A stretch of 64,000 bases of DNA from Bdellovibrionales bacterium. Lineage in GTDB: Bacteria; Bdellovibrionota; Bdellovibrionia; Bdellovibrionales; UBA1609. The number at the start of each line of letters is the position of its first letter. Position 1 is the first letter of the stretch. The stretch spans positions 408,528 to 472,527 of the forward strand of contig JADJVA010000006.1 in NCBI GenBank assembly GCA_016716765.1, written 5' to 3'. Shown one piece after another: positions 26,812-36,437 of this stretch. The notes beneath the pieces were generated by a model that ran no database searches, had not been told where the DNA came from, and worked only from the letters and a program-made list of their open reading frames with translations. The translations under genes were made by a program, and so were the position numbers.

Positions 26812-27462
26812 CTAGATGCTTCCAAGATAGGTTGCGATGGCTTGAATTTGAGTGGCATTGAGCTGGCCGCCAAGGCCCATCATCGTTGGAACAGAGCCTA
26901 TTGCATTGGTTATTTGAGCGGCCGTGCGGCCTTTTTTTGTGCTAGCTGCGCCAACGCCATGGCAAGAGGAGCAATAGGTGTTATAGAGGACTGTGCCCGA
27001 GGGGGCTACAGGCGGCGGAGGTGGAGTTCCCCCCGGGGTGTTCGGATTGTCAGGCGTCGCGAGGGGGTTTCCGCCCCCAAGAACAATAATCCAGTCTCGG
27101 ACGAGGCTGGTCTCTGACGAGGAGAGTGGTTCCTGTCCTTTTGGCATAGATCCATCAATGATGCTGGTGAAAATTGGGGAGTTTTGGGGGGCACCAGGCA
27201 GGATCCAGCCATTTGTGGTCATGTCTTCAATATTCAATATATCTGGAATAGGCGTTGTCTCAGTCGAAGTAGGATTGTGGCAACTCGAGCATCTATTTTG
27301 AAGCACGCTTAAGGCTCCGGTCGTAATGCGTTCATTGCTCAGCGAGTTTTCATCGACGCTTATTAGCTCGGAATCATGTTTGGACATGCAATTTTGGAAT
27401 GACAAAATAATCAACGTCAAAGAAAAAATCCAGGTGTATTTTGATCTAATAAATGAACCCAT
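26812..27462 (-). CDS. Di-haem cytochrome c lipoprotein
   Basis: The leader IFSLTLIILSFQNC carries the F-Q-N-C lipobox. The first haem motif CSSCH is in LQNRCSSCHNPTST with a likely Met ligand in IIDGSMPKGQ. A Pro/Gly linker (PGGTPPPPPVAP) separates a second cytochrome c domain with YCSSCHGVG and MMGLGGQL. GGGGAG precedes the ATG. It is probably an outer-membrane-anchored periplasmic electron carrier linked to the adjacent cytochrome cluster, although transcribed in the opposite direction. Confidence 0.85.
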   Translation of the reverse strand: MGSFIRSKYTWIFSLTLIILSFQNCMSKHDSELISVDENSLSNERITTGALSVLQNRCSSCHNPTSTETTPIPDILNIEDMTTNGWILPGAPQNSPIFTSIIDGSMPKGQEPLSSSETSLVRDWIIVLGGGNPLATPDNPNTPGGTPPPPPVAPSGTVLYNTYCSSCHGVGAASTKKGRTAAQITNAIGSVPTMMGLGGQLNATQIQAIATYLGSI

Positions 27463-27729
27463 TTTCGATTCTCCCCTGATTCAGAAAGTTCGTCCCTCTC
27501 GTTGCGGATAGCATCTGCTGCGACTATTTCAGTATGAGCGACAAAGAGCTCATTCCAAAGCCGCCAAATTGAGGCTTGTTCAGGGTGAGACACATTTTCT
27601 GTAGATAGTACTTTTGAGACAGTGGAGTTCAATCTGCTGCAACAATTGTTTAGAACGTAGACACGAGTGCGGAAGGTGCGGATTATATATTTTTCTGGAG
27701 TTATATTTCTCTGTCTGCGATAATTAGAT

Positions 27730-28146
27730 ATGTGCAATCAGTGGCTAAAATGGACTAAGATTTTTTCAATCATTTTTCTTTCAAGTGCAATGGTCGGTCT
27801 ATTCCAGAATTGTGCAAAATCGAATTCGCAAAAAAGCCAGGAACATGCCTCGGGTGAGGCTGATGTTGGACCAATGTGTGGCATTGAAGGATTCTCCTAT
27901 CTTCATAAAAACTACTTTCTCGTTCACTGTTCAAGCTGTCATGCCAAGTCTGGGTTTGCTTTTCCGGCCTTTGCCGATGCGGATGTCACTTCTTCTTTTC
28001 AATGGGCCACGTCAATCACTGCGAAATCTCTTTGGGATTCCTCCACCAACAATAAGTTTTGCGGTGAAGAATGCAGTCTCAAGCCATCCGATCCACTTTA
28101 TGGTCACTTGCAGAATTGGCTAAAAAGTGAAAATTCTTGCGATTAG
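27730..28146 (+). CDS. Small mono-haem cytochrome c-like lipoprotein
   Basis: The 138-residue protein has leader IIFLSSAMVGLFQNC (F-Q-N-C lipobox) and a single haem motif in FLVHCSSCHAKSGFAFPAFAD, closely resembling the N-terminal haem domain of the Calx-beta cytochrome at 23.7 kb. Other cysteines (PMCGIEG, KFCGEECSL, ENSCD) could form disulfides. No distal Met ligand is obvious. It is a likely paralogue or accessory of the same system. Confidence 0.75.
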   Translation: MCNQWLKWTKIFSIIFLSSAMVGLFQNCAKSNSQKSQEHASGEADVGPMCGIEGFSYLHKNYFLVHCSSCHAKSGFAFPAFADADVTSSFQWATSITAKSLWDSSTNNKFCGEECSLKPSDPLYGHLQNWLKSENSCD

Positions 28147-28190
28147 ATCTTCCAATTTAAATCTCGTGGGCCAGTTTATTCTGTTTTTAC

Positions 28191-29875
28191 TCAATATTTT
28201 AATAGCCGCTGTAAAAAGCAAACTTTGCTATCTGAAGAAATCAGGCTCTTGTGAGGAGTAAGGAGTTCAATTGCTTGATTCAATTCAAGCTTTACAACCA
28301 GCTTAATATTCTTGTGACTTTCATCTGTTTCATTGTGCCAATTCCAGAGACCACTTCCTTCCTTTCGTGGACCCAAATTATCCAGAATAGCCAAATTTTC
28401 TGACTTCAGAATGGACTCAAAGGCACTGGTTTTCAGGCCCAAACCAAAGGGTGAGGATGTTTCAAACGCTAAATATTTAAGGCGATATATTTTGTTGGAT
28501 AAATTCCCATCTTTGTCTAAATTTTCAATTTCATCTAAGGACATGGGAAGTATCACTAAGTTCGAATTATCAGAAAATGAAAATTGAAAAAAGGACAGAG
28601 CCCATTCGAGGTCTTCCTAATTTTCGAATACAAATCCAACATTTGGCAGTTCGAGGCCATGACAATGGACCTCGCTTCAATATTGCGCTGAACATAAGCT
28701 GAGAAATTGTACGGAAAGGAGTTTGTTAGGAAATTGGTCGTTTTATCATCTGGTGACCAATTGCCGCTCAAAGGTATCAAATCTTCACGAGATGCTATTT
28801 CTTCAGTTTGCTCCCCCCTCGGTCGATCCTTTTCGGTGGGCTGGAGTCTGCGCCTAAAGCTCCCTTCGCAGATATCGTGCTTAGAAAAGAACATGCGCAA
28901 ACCTAACTGGACACTGCCGTAGTCTGGCACAAAAAAACTGTTCTCGTCAGCTGTTAGATTGGAAAAGCTCAGGAACTCTGGAAAGGAAAGAACTCTTTCA
29001 AGGAGAAAGCCTTTTTCTTTACGATCCATTGCTTGATTGCCGAACTCATGAATTTTCAATCCAATACTGGACAATCTGCTTTCGCTACCATTTTTTTGAA
29101 TTCTTTCGGTTTCGACAGCACAATCAACTTCAATTTTCATTTTGGACAAATCACAGCTTTTGCGGTCTAATTCAAAATTGAGTATGTCTATAAACCATTT
29201 CCAATATGCTGTTGATCTGATTTTCTCAGGGCACTGACTCCAAACAACACCAAGCCGTGGCTTTTGAACTTTTTCAGATCGAGGATCGCCTCCCTTGGGG
29301 CCGCCAGATATCGCAGAATATGTTGATGCATTCAAGAGCTCAGAAGCTTCAGGGGGGTTCCAAAGACCAAGCTCTTGAAGGCGCTCGCTCACGAGCAGAC
29401 AAGGCTCAGCTTTGTCTGCGATCTTTGAGGGGTTCAGCTGAAATTCAAGGCAAAACCGGTTGAAGGCATTGAGTATTTCGATTTGAGTTTCTCTCAAGGC
29501 CTCGTGTCTTAATTGAACAAAAGGTAAATCTCGCGAATTTGGATAAATCCTCCTGCTCTCCTGAGCGCAGCGTTCAGTGAGGTTTTCTACTGGCTGCTGA
29601 GGCACACACACCTCACCAAAAATTTTTCCACAGCGAAAAGAAGAGAAGCTCTTGTCGCACTCTCTGCCCCTCAAAGCACATTTCTTCGAATCCACGCTGG
29701 ACCTCATCACTCCGCCAATCCAACAAGTATGTGTGGTTTCAATTCGATGAGCTTGCCTTTCGAGTCCTAAAGCGATTAAGTCCCAGGCCATGAAACCTAC
29801 TATAAGACAAGCTGCGAGAATGCAGCGGCAATGAATGATGTGAGTAATATTTAAATGTCTTTTAAGATCATTCAA
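28191..29875 (-). CDS. Exported or membrane-anchored protein of unknown function (frame broken)
   Basis: A TTG start at 29875 follows AAGGAAG with normal spacing. One hydrophobic segment near the N-terminus (CILAACLIVGFMAWDLIAL) looks like a signal anchor. The next 100 residues are rich in cysteines (HTCWIGG, KKCALRGREC, FRCGKIFGEVC), suggesting an oxidised extracytoplasmic domain. The frame is lost in the T6 run near 28586-28591 (A-run on the plus strand). One more T links the two open frames as CPFFQFSFSDNSNLVILPMS and extends the protein by about 130 residues to 28191. I recognise no family. It is convergent with the small cytochrome gene. Confidence 0.6.
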
Positions 29876-30075
29876 TTCGAACTTCCTTTGTTTTTAGAAC
29901 ATAACGAAGCATAGAAACACAGGGGCCGCCACAATGGGGGCGGTTATAGCACAAAATAAACTTTGTAGGAGTGTCGATTGAAAATTATATAGAGTGAAAT
30001 GAGGAGCTTTGTTTAGGGAATTGAGTCCTCCGCACCATTTGAGGCGTAGGACTCATCCTGGTTGTGATCGATCAA

Positions 30076-30310
30076 TTAACCGCAGAAATCTTTTAGATTT
30101 TTATAGAGCTCAACTCCGTTTTGGGCTGGTGCCACAACGGTCCTGTACTGTGATTGAATTCGAGCAGAATTTTTACAACTCATAACTTCAGTGAGGCCGT
30201 CGACATATTCACCTTCGCCAGAAGCTAATTCTTGCTTTAGGTTTGAATAGTTGTTGATGACGTAGTTAGCGGCTTCTTGCTCGTTGGCTGCAAAAGAAAG
30301 TTGCTTACAT
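30076..30310 (-). pseudogene. DUF3015-family protein, 3' part (severed by IS3 element)
   Basis: On the minus strand this segment encodes CKQLSFAANEQEAANYV, GEGEYVDGLTEVMSC and ends DLKDFCG before TAA at 30076-30078. It is the C-terminal half of an exported DUF3015-type protein whose 5' half lies at 31563-31753. Removing the IS and one copy of the 3-base duplication restores a continuous 140-codon gene in which GTIGC joins KQLSF. Confidence 0.85.
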
Positions 30311-30376
30311 TAGAGTTCCCCAATAATAGTGGACAGTTTTCTTCGAGCGGTTTAATCAAACCGATAGGAGATAACA

Positions 30377-30637
30377 ATGAGTTCAAAGAGAAGGGCTTTT
30401 TCACAAGAGTATAAGGCCGAAGCCGTTGATTTGGCTGAGAAAATTGGCACAACAAAGGCCTCGGAAGATCTAGGTATAAATCCGGCAAATATTCGTCGAT
30501 GGAAAATGGAGACTCAATCAGGTCGCACCGCTCGCAGCGGTGCGAAAACCTATGAAGAACTGGAGTTTGAGGTTCGAGAACTCAGAAAGGAAAATGAGTA
30601 CCTGAACAAAGTCAGCGATGTTCTAAAAAAAGCCTAG
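30377..30637 (+). CDS. IS3-family transposase OrfA
   Basis: The protein is 86 residues with a helix-turn-helix (FSQEYKAEAVDLAEKIGTT...LGINPANIRRW) and a C-terminal leucine-zipper-like helix (ELEFEVRELRKENEYLNKVSDVLKKA). It binds the element ends and regulates transposition. A run of seven A followed by G at 30625-30632 resembles the slippery site used for the OrfA-OrfB fusion in this family, although here OrfB lies in the same frame after the TAG. Confidence 0.9.
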   Translation: MSSKRRAFSQEYKAEAVDLAEKIGTTKASEDLGINPANIRRWKMETQSGRTARSGAKTYEELEFEVRELRKENEYLNKVSDVLKKA

Positions 30638-30670
30638 GATTATATCAAAGGATCAAATGAGAAATTCCAA

Positions 30671-31532
30671 ATGATTTTCGATCTTTCAAATGAAGTTCCT
30701 ATCATCCGGCTATGCAGACACTTTGGAGTGAGTACCAGCGGGTATTACCAGTGGAAAAAGAATGGCCAGTTGAAATCCATGGCGAGAAAAATGGAAATCT
30801 GCAAGAAAATTGAGGAGATTTTCAACGTGAGTAAAAGTACTTATGGGTCACCTAGGATCTTTCATGAGCTGAGAAGCGAGGGGTTCTCTGTAAGTGAAAA
30901 TACTGTCGCGAAGTATATGAGGGAGATGGGATTGGATGCCAGGTTAAAGAAGAAATATCGAGTGAGAACGACTAATTCGAACCACGAGGGTCCAATTGCT
31001 CCACGAGTTTTCAGGATCGAGGATGATCTGCCTAAAGAGTCTAATCAGGTTTTGGCCGGAGATATAACCTATCTAAGATTTGGATCTCGCTTTTTCTATC
31101 TGGCCATAGTTCTCGATGTTTGTACCCGAAAGTTGTGGGTTGGTCGGTCACTGACAGTTTGGAAACCACCGGAGTCTTAAATGCTCTGCGGATGGCGTTG
31201 GCTAATTGCAGAAATAGGGCGAACATCGTCTTCCACTCGGACCGCGGAATTCAGTACGCGAGCAAATTATTTTGGCTTTGCTGAACAAAATAATGTGATT
31301 CCGAGCATGAGTCGCAAGGGGAAACTGTTACGATAATTCGATTGTTGAGAGTTGGTTCAAGTCATTCAAGTCTGAGTGGCTTTACCGTCATGACTACAAA
31401 ACAGAAGCGGAGCTGAGAACCTTGGTTTTTGAGTATATTGAAATCTGGTACAACAAAAAGAGATTGCATTCATCACTTGGCTATCAGAGTCCTTTAGAGT
31501 ATGAGTCAACACTAAATGTAAATGCCGCCTGA
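30671..31532 (+). pseudogene. IS3-family transposase OrfB (DDE integrase), several frameshifts
   Basis: The HTH_21 region and first half are open (LCRHFGVSTSGYYQW, YGSPRIFHELRSEG) up to the first catalytic Asp in AGDITYLRFG. The frame then breaks near 31133 (one A missing gives TRKVVGWSVTD), near 31262, and near 31325 (extra A). Spliced across frames, the second Asp (VFHSDRGIQYAS), the Glu (NSIVESWFKSFKSEW) and the terminal YNKKRLHSSLGYQSPLEYE are all present, ending at TGA 31530-31532. Inactive as read, unless the breaks are sequencing errors. Confidence 0.85.
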
Positions 31533-31562
31533 GAAACTATCCACTTTTTCTGGGGAATTCCA

Positions 31563-31753
31563 CATCCAATGGTTCCGGTCGTCATGCCGAACGCTGGAGG
31601 AACAAACATATTTGTCGTTCCACGAGTTGTGGTACCAATCATGGTTTCTGAATCAGTTACTTCCCAGCCAAGTCCACATCCGTCCATGGTATCTTTCGCC
31701 TGGCTCACCAAAGGGAAGGCCAACATGATTGCCCCGATAATAATACTGCGCAT
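31563..31753 (-). pseudogene. DUF3015-family protein, 5' part (severed by IS3 element)
   Basis: AAGGAGGAAC directly precedes the ATG at 31753. There is a signal peptide (MRSIIIGAIMLAFPLVSQA) followed by the family pattern DGCGLGWEV, TRGTTNMFVPP and FGMTTGTIGC. The reading frame enters the IS at codon 64; the remaining protein is encoded at 30076-30307. DUF3015 proteins are small periplasmic proteins of unknown role. Confidence 0.85.
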
Positions 31754-31817
31754 AAGTTCCTCCTTAAGGAATTGTTATTTTTGTATATTAGATACTGTAT
31801 CTATTCATAACGAGGAA

Positions 31818-33839
31818 TCAACGGAAATAAGAGATCCATTCAACTCGAATTTCAAACCAAGCGCGCCGATTGAGAGAATGATCGTAGTTCAAAATTGTAG
31901 CTTGGCGGAGCTCTTGATTTCGGGCTACCGCAAGGGAGTGCTCGACTCGAAATTCATAATCGCGAGCGTTCAGGTTCCAATTTTTTGAATTCCAGAGGAT
32001 CCTCCCCAGAAGTCGAATCTTATAGGGGGCAGAGGGGTTCCAGAGCCATCCGCTTTCTATGCCGGGACGCAGGCGAAATCCACGCGGCAATCTCGAATGT
32101 GCTTCCATACGGGCTAGACCGAGCGAGTACAGTCGATGGGTCACACCCCCAAGGGAGAGTCCATAGCCGCCTTCGAAACTTCCAACAAGGCAATCCTGAC
32201 ATTCTATTCCCTTTTCTGTTTCGAAAGCCCAGCGGAGGCGCCAAGAGGGGCTGAGATTAAATTGATTGAGAGGGAAGAGAGAGGTGGAAGAAATCAATCC
32301 AAGCTCTTGAATTTTAATCGTTTTTTGATCTAATTGGAGCTCTATCCAGGGAAACTCAATCTCTGAAAAAGGAGAGAAGCCTAAATCACTTCCCATGAGA
32401 TCATGGTAAGCAGATCGAATTTTAATTCTCCCAAAGCTGCGAGGCTCAGCCATAGTTCCAGACAGAGAATTGAGGTTTCCCGCACTGGTATGTACGGAAT
32501 AGGAATCATGGCCGAGGTCAGTTTGTGACTGTAAATATCTGCTTGGTATTTGGGCTTCAGGAGTTTTTTGAGGATCGCGAGAGCGCAGCAATAGAAGTTT
32601 GTTTTCGAGTTTCTGATCTTCTTCGGACCATTTTTTTTTCTTTTTGGCCTTTAGGTACAGCATAGACAATAGGCCAGTATCGAGAACCTCAGAAGAGAAT
32701 TGCCTTTCAAAATCGTGTTCAATCTGAGGTGTTACAAGCTCTTGATAATCCATCTGTTCGCTTTCGGACAGAAGATCATATCGGAGTTCCAACTGATGAA
32801 AAAGGGAGGGGCGAAAGTGAACCTCGCGCACAACTCCGGGGACGGCCTTTATCTGTTTGATCGTCTCGCCTGGTATGACATAAATCCGATGTTGAGTGAT
32901 CTCCCAATCGGTTCGAACAGCCTCAATCGCTCGAAGAATTTGGTAGGAGCAATTTTTGTCAAAAAAATAGTATTTAAAGTGGGAGTTAATTTCAAGCTCC
33001 CAAAGGTGTCCAATCAGGCGATTGGTTTCGATTGCGGTCAGATTTAGGTCATATTCCCATAGGTCACGGCTTTCTGAATTGATGTATTCATTAACTTTTT
33101 TGTAGTAGGGTTCGGTTGACCAAATTCCGCGATAGCCTCCAAATACTCCCATGTACATAAAAGCAAGGAGATTTGAATCTGGAGGAGTCCATGCAGCAAA
33201 ATTCACTCCAGTATCAAGAAGCGCATTTGTTCGCTTTGATCGAATTTTTAAAAAGGTATGTCCAAACATGCTGGCTGGATTGTTTGGATAAGCGCTAGAA
33301 AAAACAAGGCTCACTCCGGTCGGATCTTGGAATCGATTAAGAAAATTCTTAAAAAGAGGGCATTCAACCTCTTGAATTTTAAGTTGAAAGGTGTCTCGAA
33401 GTAAACGAAACCTCTCCGGAAAAGCGCACTGAGGGTGGAGCTTGAGATCCGTCAATTTCAGATCTTGATCAAAGGCCTTGATTGAGGCAATGAGCTCCGC
33501 CAAAGGGTTGACCTTGCCATCTTGTGCGAAAAAAAAACCAGATCCATCCAGTTCGCTACGATACCCGCCCCGATAAGGGAGATAGTGTACGGCGCGCAAC
33601 CATGGGGCTGATTGAGCGAACTGGTCGAGTAGCGCCGACGCAGCGGGAGACGACAGGGCAAATTCAGTTTCACCCGGCTTCTTAAATTCGTTCCTGGTCT
33701 GTGGAGTTGCGGATAATAACACCAGGAAACTGAAACACAAAATAAAACTATTCGCGAACAACTTCAGTTGTAACAGTGGACCCCTGGTCCTGCCAGTTAA
33801 CTCTCGAAATCTTTTCATCTTGCAGTTCGATGGCTTCAT
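31818..33839 (-). CDS. DUF4105 (Lnb N-terminal-like) exported protein with C-terminal barrel-like region
   Basis: A hydrophobic segment (FANSFILCFSFLVLLSA) follows a basic N-terminus. The central DUF4105 domain shows NNPASMFGHTFLKI, DTGVNFAAW and the family hallmark YFFDKNCSYQILRAIEA, whose Cys and His could be catalytic (papain-like arrangement). The C-terminal 250 residues alternate hydrophobic and polar residues (GYGLSLGGVTHRLYSLGLARME, FEIRVEWISYF) and end in an aromatic-rich strand, consistent with an outer-membrane barrel. The start is uncertain: 33839 overlaps the upstream lipoprotein by 92 bases; a TTG at 33761 would give a shorter signal peptide. Function unknown. Confidence 0.75.
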   Translation of the reverse strand: MKPSNCKMKRFRELTGRTRGPLLQLKLFANSFILCFSFLVLLSATPQTRNEFKKPGETEFALSSPAASALLDQFAQSAPWLRAVHYLPYRGGYRSELDGSGFFFAQDGKVNPLAELIASIKAFDQDLKLTDLKLHPQCAFPERFRLLRDTFQLKIQEVECPLFKNFLNRFQDPTGVSLVFSSAYPNNPASMFGHTFLKIRSKRTNALLDTGVNFAAWTPPDSNLLAFMYMGVFGGYRGIWSTEPYYKKVNEYINSESRDLWEYDLNLTAIETNRLIGHLWELEINSHFKYYFFDKNCSYQILRAIEAVRTDWEITQHRIYVIPGETIKQIKAVPGVVREVHFRPSLFHQLELRYDLLSESEQMDYQELVTPQIEHDFERQFSSEVLDTGLLSMLYLKAKKKKKWSEEDQKLENKLLLLRSRDPQKTPEAQIPSRYLQSQTDLGHDSYSVHTSAGNLNSLSGTMAEPRSFGRIKIRSAYHDLMGSDLGFSPFSEIEFPWIELQLDQKTIKIQELGLISSTSLFPLNQFNLSPSWRLRWAFETEKGIECQDCLVGSFEGGYGLSLGGVTHRLYSLGLARMEAHSRLPRGFRLRPGIESGWLWNPSAPYKIRLLGRILWNSKNWNLNARDYEFRVEHSLAVARNQELRQATILNYDHSLNRRAWFEIRVEWISYFR

Positions 33840-34128
33840 TATTGAGGCTCTTCTTAGCTAGGCGCAAGGCATCCGCTCGAAATAGGGCGCGCTGTGCGGT
33901 TGTGGGCATGGCCAAATAAAACCAGCAACTGCCTCCCAGGCCTATTGCGGTGATTATACAGAGCGGTTTAATTGCGCCCTCAATAGGGTAACTCTTTTCC
34001 ACCTTCACAACTTCGCTTTGACCTTTTGAGTTGGTCATCTTGCCCTCGTACCCCAAGCGAATTGTCGCGCAGCTTGTGAACGAAAAAACAAGAAGACTCA
34101 AAGTAATGGATTCAAAAACTGACTTCAC
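33748..34128 (-). CDS. Small lipoprotein of unknown function
   Basis: The leader SITLSLLVFSFTSC has a standard lipobox (FTSC). The mature part begins ATIRLGYEGKMTNSKGQ, has one more hydrophobic stretch (PLCIITAIGLGGSCWFYLAMP) and a polar C-terminal tail. There is no recognisable domain. It overlaps the start of the DUF4105 gene and is probably expressed with it. Confidence 0.65.
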   Translation of the reverse strand: MKSVFESITLSLLVFSFTSCATIRLGYEGKMTNSKGQSEVVKVEKSYPIEGAIKPLCIITAIGLGGSCWFYLAMPTTAQRALFRADALRLAKKSLNNEAIELQDEKISRVNWQDQGSTVTTEVVRE

Positions 34129-34175
34129 TATTCCTCCCTTGCAAGAGCCCCCAATCTAGTGAATTCTTTTTTGTT

Positions 34176-35054
34176 ATGAAAGATAAAAAAACATTTTTTT
34201 TAATTCTGCGCTTTGGCATGCTCATTTTTTTGACAAACCTTGGTTGTTCGAACCTTTTGTACTATCCGACGCGATCGCTTTATGTGGACATGAACAAGTT
34301 GAACCCCTTGCCTAAAGATGTGTCCTTTGAAATTGAAAAAGGACAGAGCATTCGCGGTTGGTATTTTCAATCTAAAAGCATTCGTCCTCGATCAGTCGTA
34401 GTATTTTTTCATGGCAATGGACAGAATCGTTCTTCCCACTTTTATTCACTCTATTGGTTGCTCAAAGAGGGTCATGATTTGGCTATTTTCGATTATCCTG
34501 GATATGGACAGACAGAGGGTCAGCCATCTCCTCAGAATACCGTAAAAACAGCCATGGGTGCCATAAACTATGTGCGCAGATTAAAGCCAGAACTTCCCAT
34601 GATTGTTTACGGCCATAGCCTCGGCGGGGCGATCGCCATGCGGGCGATTTGGGAGTTGCGATCGGAATTTCTGCCAAAAATTCTCATGGTAGATAGTTCC
34701 TTTGTGTCCTATCAAAAGACGGCACGGGCGATCATGGCCAAATCTCCATGGACATGGGCGTTCCAGCCCTTTTCGACTTTCTTGTTTAGCGATGAGTGGG
34801 CTCCAAGTCATCGAGTTTCTGATCTGGCCGGAACCAAAATCATTGTCATTCACTCGAAGAAAGATGAGATCATTCCGTTCTCAATGGGCAAAGAAGTTTT
34901 TGAGGCAGCCTCCTTTCCAAAAGAATTCTGGCAAAAGGAAGCTGGCGGTCACAACGAGACCTTTTCTGATCCAGAAGGTGCAATGCTCAAGGGGAGGCTG
35001 CTCAATTTACTTTCTGAGTCCATAAAAAAATGGACTTCCAGTTTGCCTGAATGA
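34176..35054 (+). CDS. Lipoprotein alpha/beta hydrolase
   Basis: The leader ends in LTNLGC (Cys 24), placing the enzyme in the envelope. The fold is an ABHD13/BEM46-like serine hydrolase: oxyanion segment FFHGNGQNRS, DYPGYGQTEG, nucleophile elbow GHSLGG (Ser 148), acid in SKKDEIIP and catalytic His in GGHNETF. Substrates of this group are generally esters or unknown. It is transcribed divergently from the small lipoprotein. Confidence 0.85.
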   Translation: MKDKKTFFLILRFGMLIFLTNLGCSNLLYYPTRSLYVDMNKLNPLPKDVSFEIEKGQSIRGWYFQSKSIRPRSVVVFFHGNGQNRSSHFYSLYWLLKEGHDLAIFDYPGYGQTEGQPSPQNTVKTAMGAINYVRRLKPELPMIVYGHSLGGAIAMRAIWELRSEFLPKILMVDSSFVSYQKTARAIMAKSPWTWAFQPFSTFLFSDEWAPSHRVSDLAGTKIIVIHSKKDEIIPFSMGKEVFEAASFPKEFWQKEAGGHNETFSDPEGAMLKGRLLNLLSESIKKWTSSLPE

Positions 35055-35088
35055 GATCCGATTAATTCATTTTCGCTGGCCAAGGTCC

Positions 35089-35114
35089 CCTCCTAGAAAC
35101 CCTAGAGGGGGTTG
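35089..35114. terminator. Possible hairpin terminator after the hydrolase gene
   Basis: CCCCT-C-CTAG pairs with CTAG-AGGGG around an AAACC loop. The T-rich run comes about 25 bases later, so it is not a classical intrinsic terminator. Confidence 0.3.
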
Positions 35115-35335
35115 TCCCGTGACAATTATCGTCTCTTTTTTGACAAAACTTCAGACTAACAATGTCTGCGTCGTTTTGTAGGTTTGCACTCATTATGGGC
35201 TATCCATGAGCAGCGACAGCTAAATTCGACACCCCGAAGGGGTCCAATTGACTAGGCACCGGGATTTGCAAAATGAACGAGGCCCACTCGCGCAGTGGTT
35301 TAATTGGGAGTCTCAGGCCGCAAGGGAGTGTTTTT

Positions 35336-36247
35336 GTGACCAAAGAATTATGTGGGATGAAAAGAGATAAATTGATGAATGGAAGGTCTAGAAAAGTCTC
35401 ATTTCTGAGAATGATTTGCGCCATCATGATTTTTGCCTTGATGTTTGGCAGCCCGCTGGAAAGCGGAGCGCGTGACTCGATCTCTCAAGGAGCACAGGAA
35501 TCTTCTGTATTAAATGCCAAATTGACGACAGGCATATCCGAGAAGGACCTGACCTCTGGCTTTTTGACTGAGCCTGCGGATCTACCAGATGTTAAGTTGG
35601 AAAATGGAGAGCAGGTCAGACTCCGTTTGAAAAGTCAAATCGAGCTCCTTTTGTCGCCTCCAGATTTAAGCTTGTCGCCGGAATATCTTAATCTAGATCC
35701 CAACTTAAAACAGAAATTTAACACCAAGCGGTTGGGGATACTGAGGGCTCTTGCAGGCGTTCTATCTAAAGGACGCTTTGTTTTTGGATTGCATGGTTTT
35801 GTTAAAGGAAAATACCATCAAATTCGAAATCGAGATCAATCTAAAAATGCCGGGGAAAATTTAACAGATATTTTTCCGAGCAATCAGAGGCGTTCGTTGG
35901 GAGAACATGGACTTGCTATAGTTAGAGATATTGTTGGTGCCGTTGACAAATTTCTCTTTTCTCAAGTGAATCTTCTTATCGAATCAAACGAAGTTGGTTT
36001 TGTTATGGGGCTCGCTCCCATTCTTGAAGCAGGGGCAGCGAAATGGGGTTTTGGTGGGGCGCCCCTATCTGTTTATTTAAGTGTGGGGTACAACTCCCAA
36101 GAGAATAGTTATGTTATTGATATTGCGAGAGGGAGCGAATCATTTGAAAATGCAATGTCTGTCTTTGCTATTGGAGGGCTCAATATACAGACTGGCGTGT
36201 ATTTGCTTTCCAGCAAGTCCGAGAGGGATTGGCCGATTCGGCTTGAG
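35336..36247 (+). pseudogene. Exported protein of unknown function, 5' part (severed by IS21 element)
   Basis: A GTG start at 35336 follows AAGGGAG. A basic segment and hydrophobic core (MICAIMIFALMFGSPLESGA) form a signal peptide. The rest is soluble with a possible barrel-like half (VGFVMGLAPILEAGAAKWGF, GGLNIQTGVYLLSSKS). The open frame runs to 36274, but its last nine codons are IS21 terminal repeat. The 3' part resumes at 38559. I recognise no family. Confidence 0.65.
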
Positions 36248-36437
36248 TTGACCCACCCAATTCAAAGAAGCTGACCCACCCAATTCGGATGAGCTGACCC
36301 AGGCGTTTCGGGAATTGACCCACCTATATTCGACTTGACACTGGAGTCATAAATCCAGGCAGCGACTAAATCTTCAATCCCTGGCACCTATCCTTAAACA
36401 AAGGAGGGTTCCGACTCAACGGAGAACTTCAGTTGCC

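Larger units (their letters stand above)
30311..31562 (+). mobile_element. IS3-family insertion sequence, about 1.25 kb
   Basis: The ends are imperfect inverted repeats of about 28 bases: left TAGAGTTCCCCAATAATAG and, read inward from the right, TGGAATTCCCCAGAAAAAG, both followed by GTGGA(C/T)AGTTT. A 3-base direct repeat CAT flanks it (30308-30310 and 31563-31565), normal for the family. It carries orfA and a damaged orfB. It interrupts a DUF3015 gene in the opposite orientation. Confidence 0.93.

Noticed and set aside
27417..27737. 106-residue minus-strand frame upstream of the di-haem cytochrome
   Set aside because: It overlaps the cytochrome start in another frame, lacks a ribosome site and has no recognisable content; it is probably the promoter region.
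30237..30488. 83-residue minus-strand frame across the left IS end
   Set aside because: It runs out of the IS into the DUF3015 fragment in the wrong frame; the true DUF3015 frame there is different.
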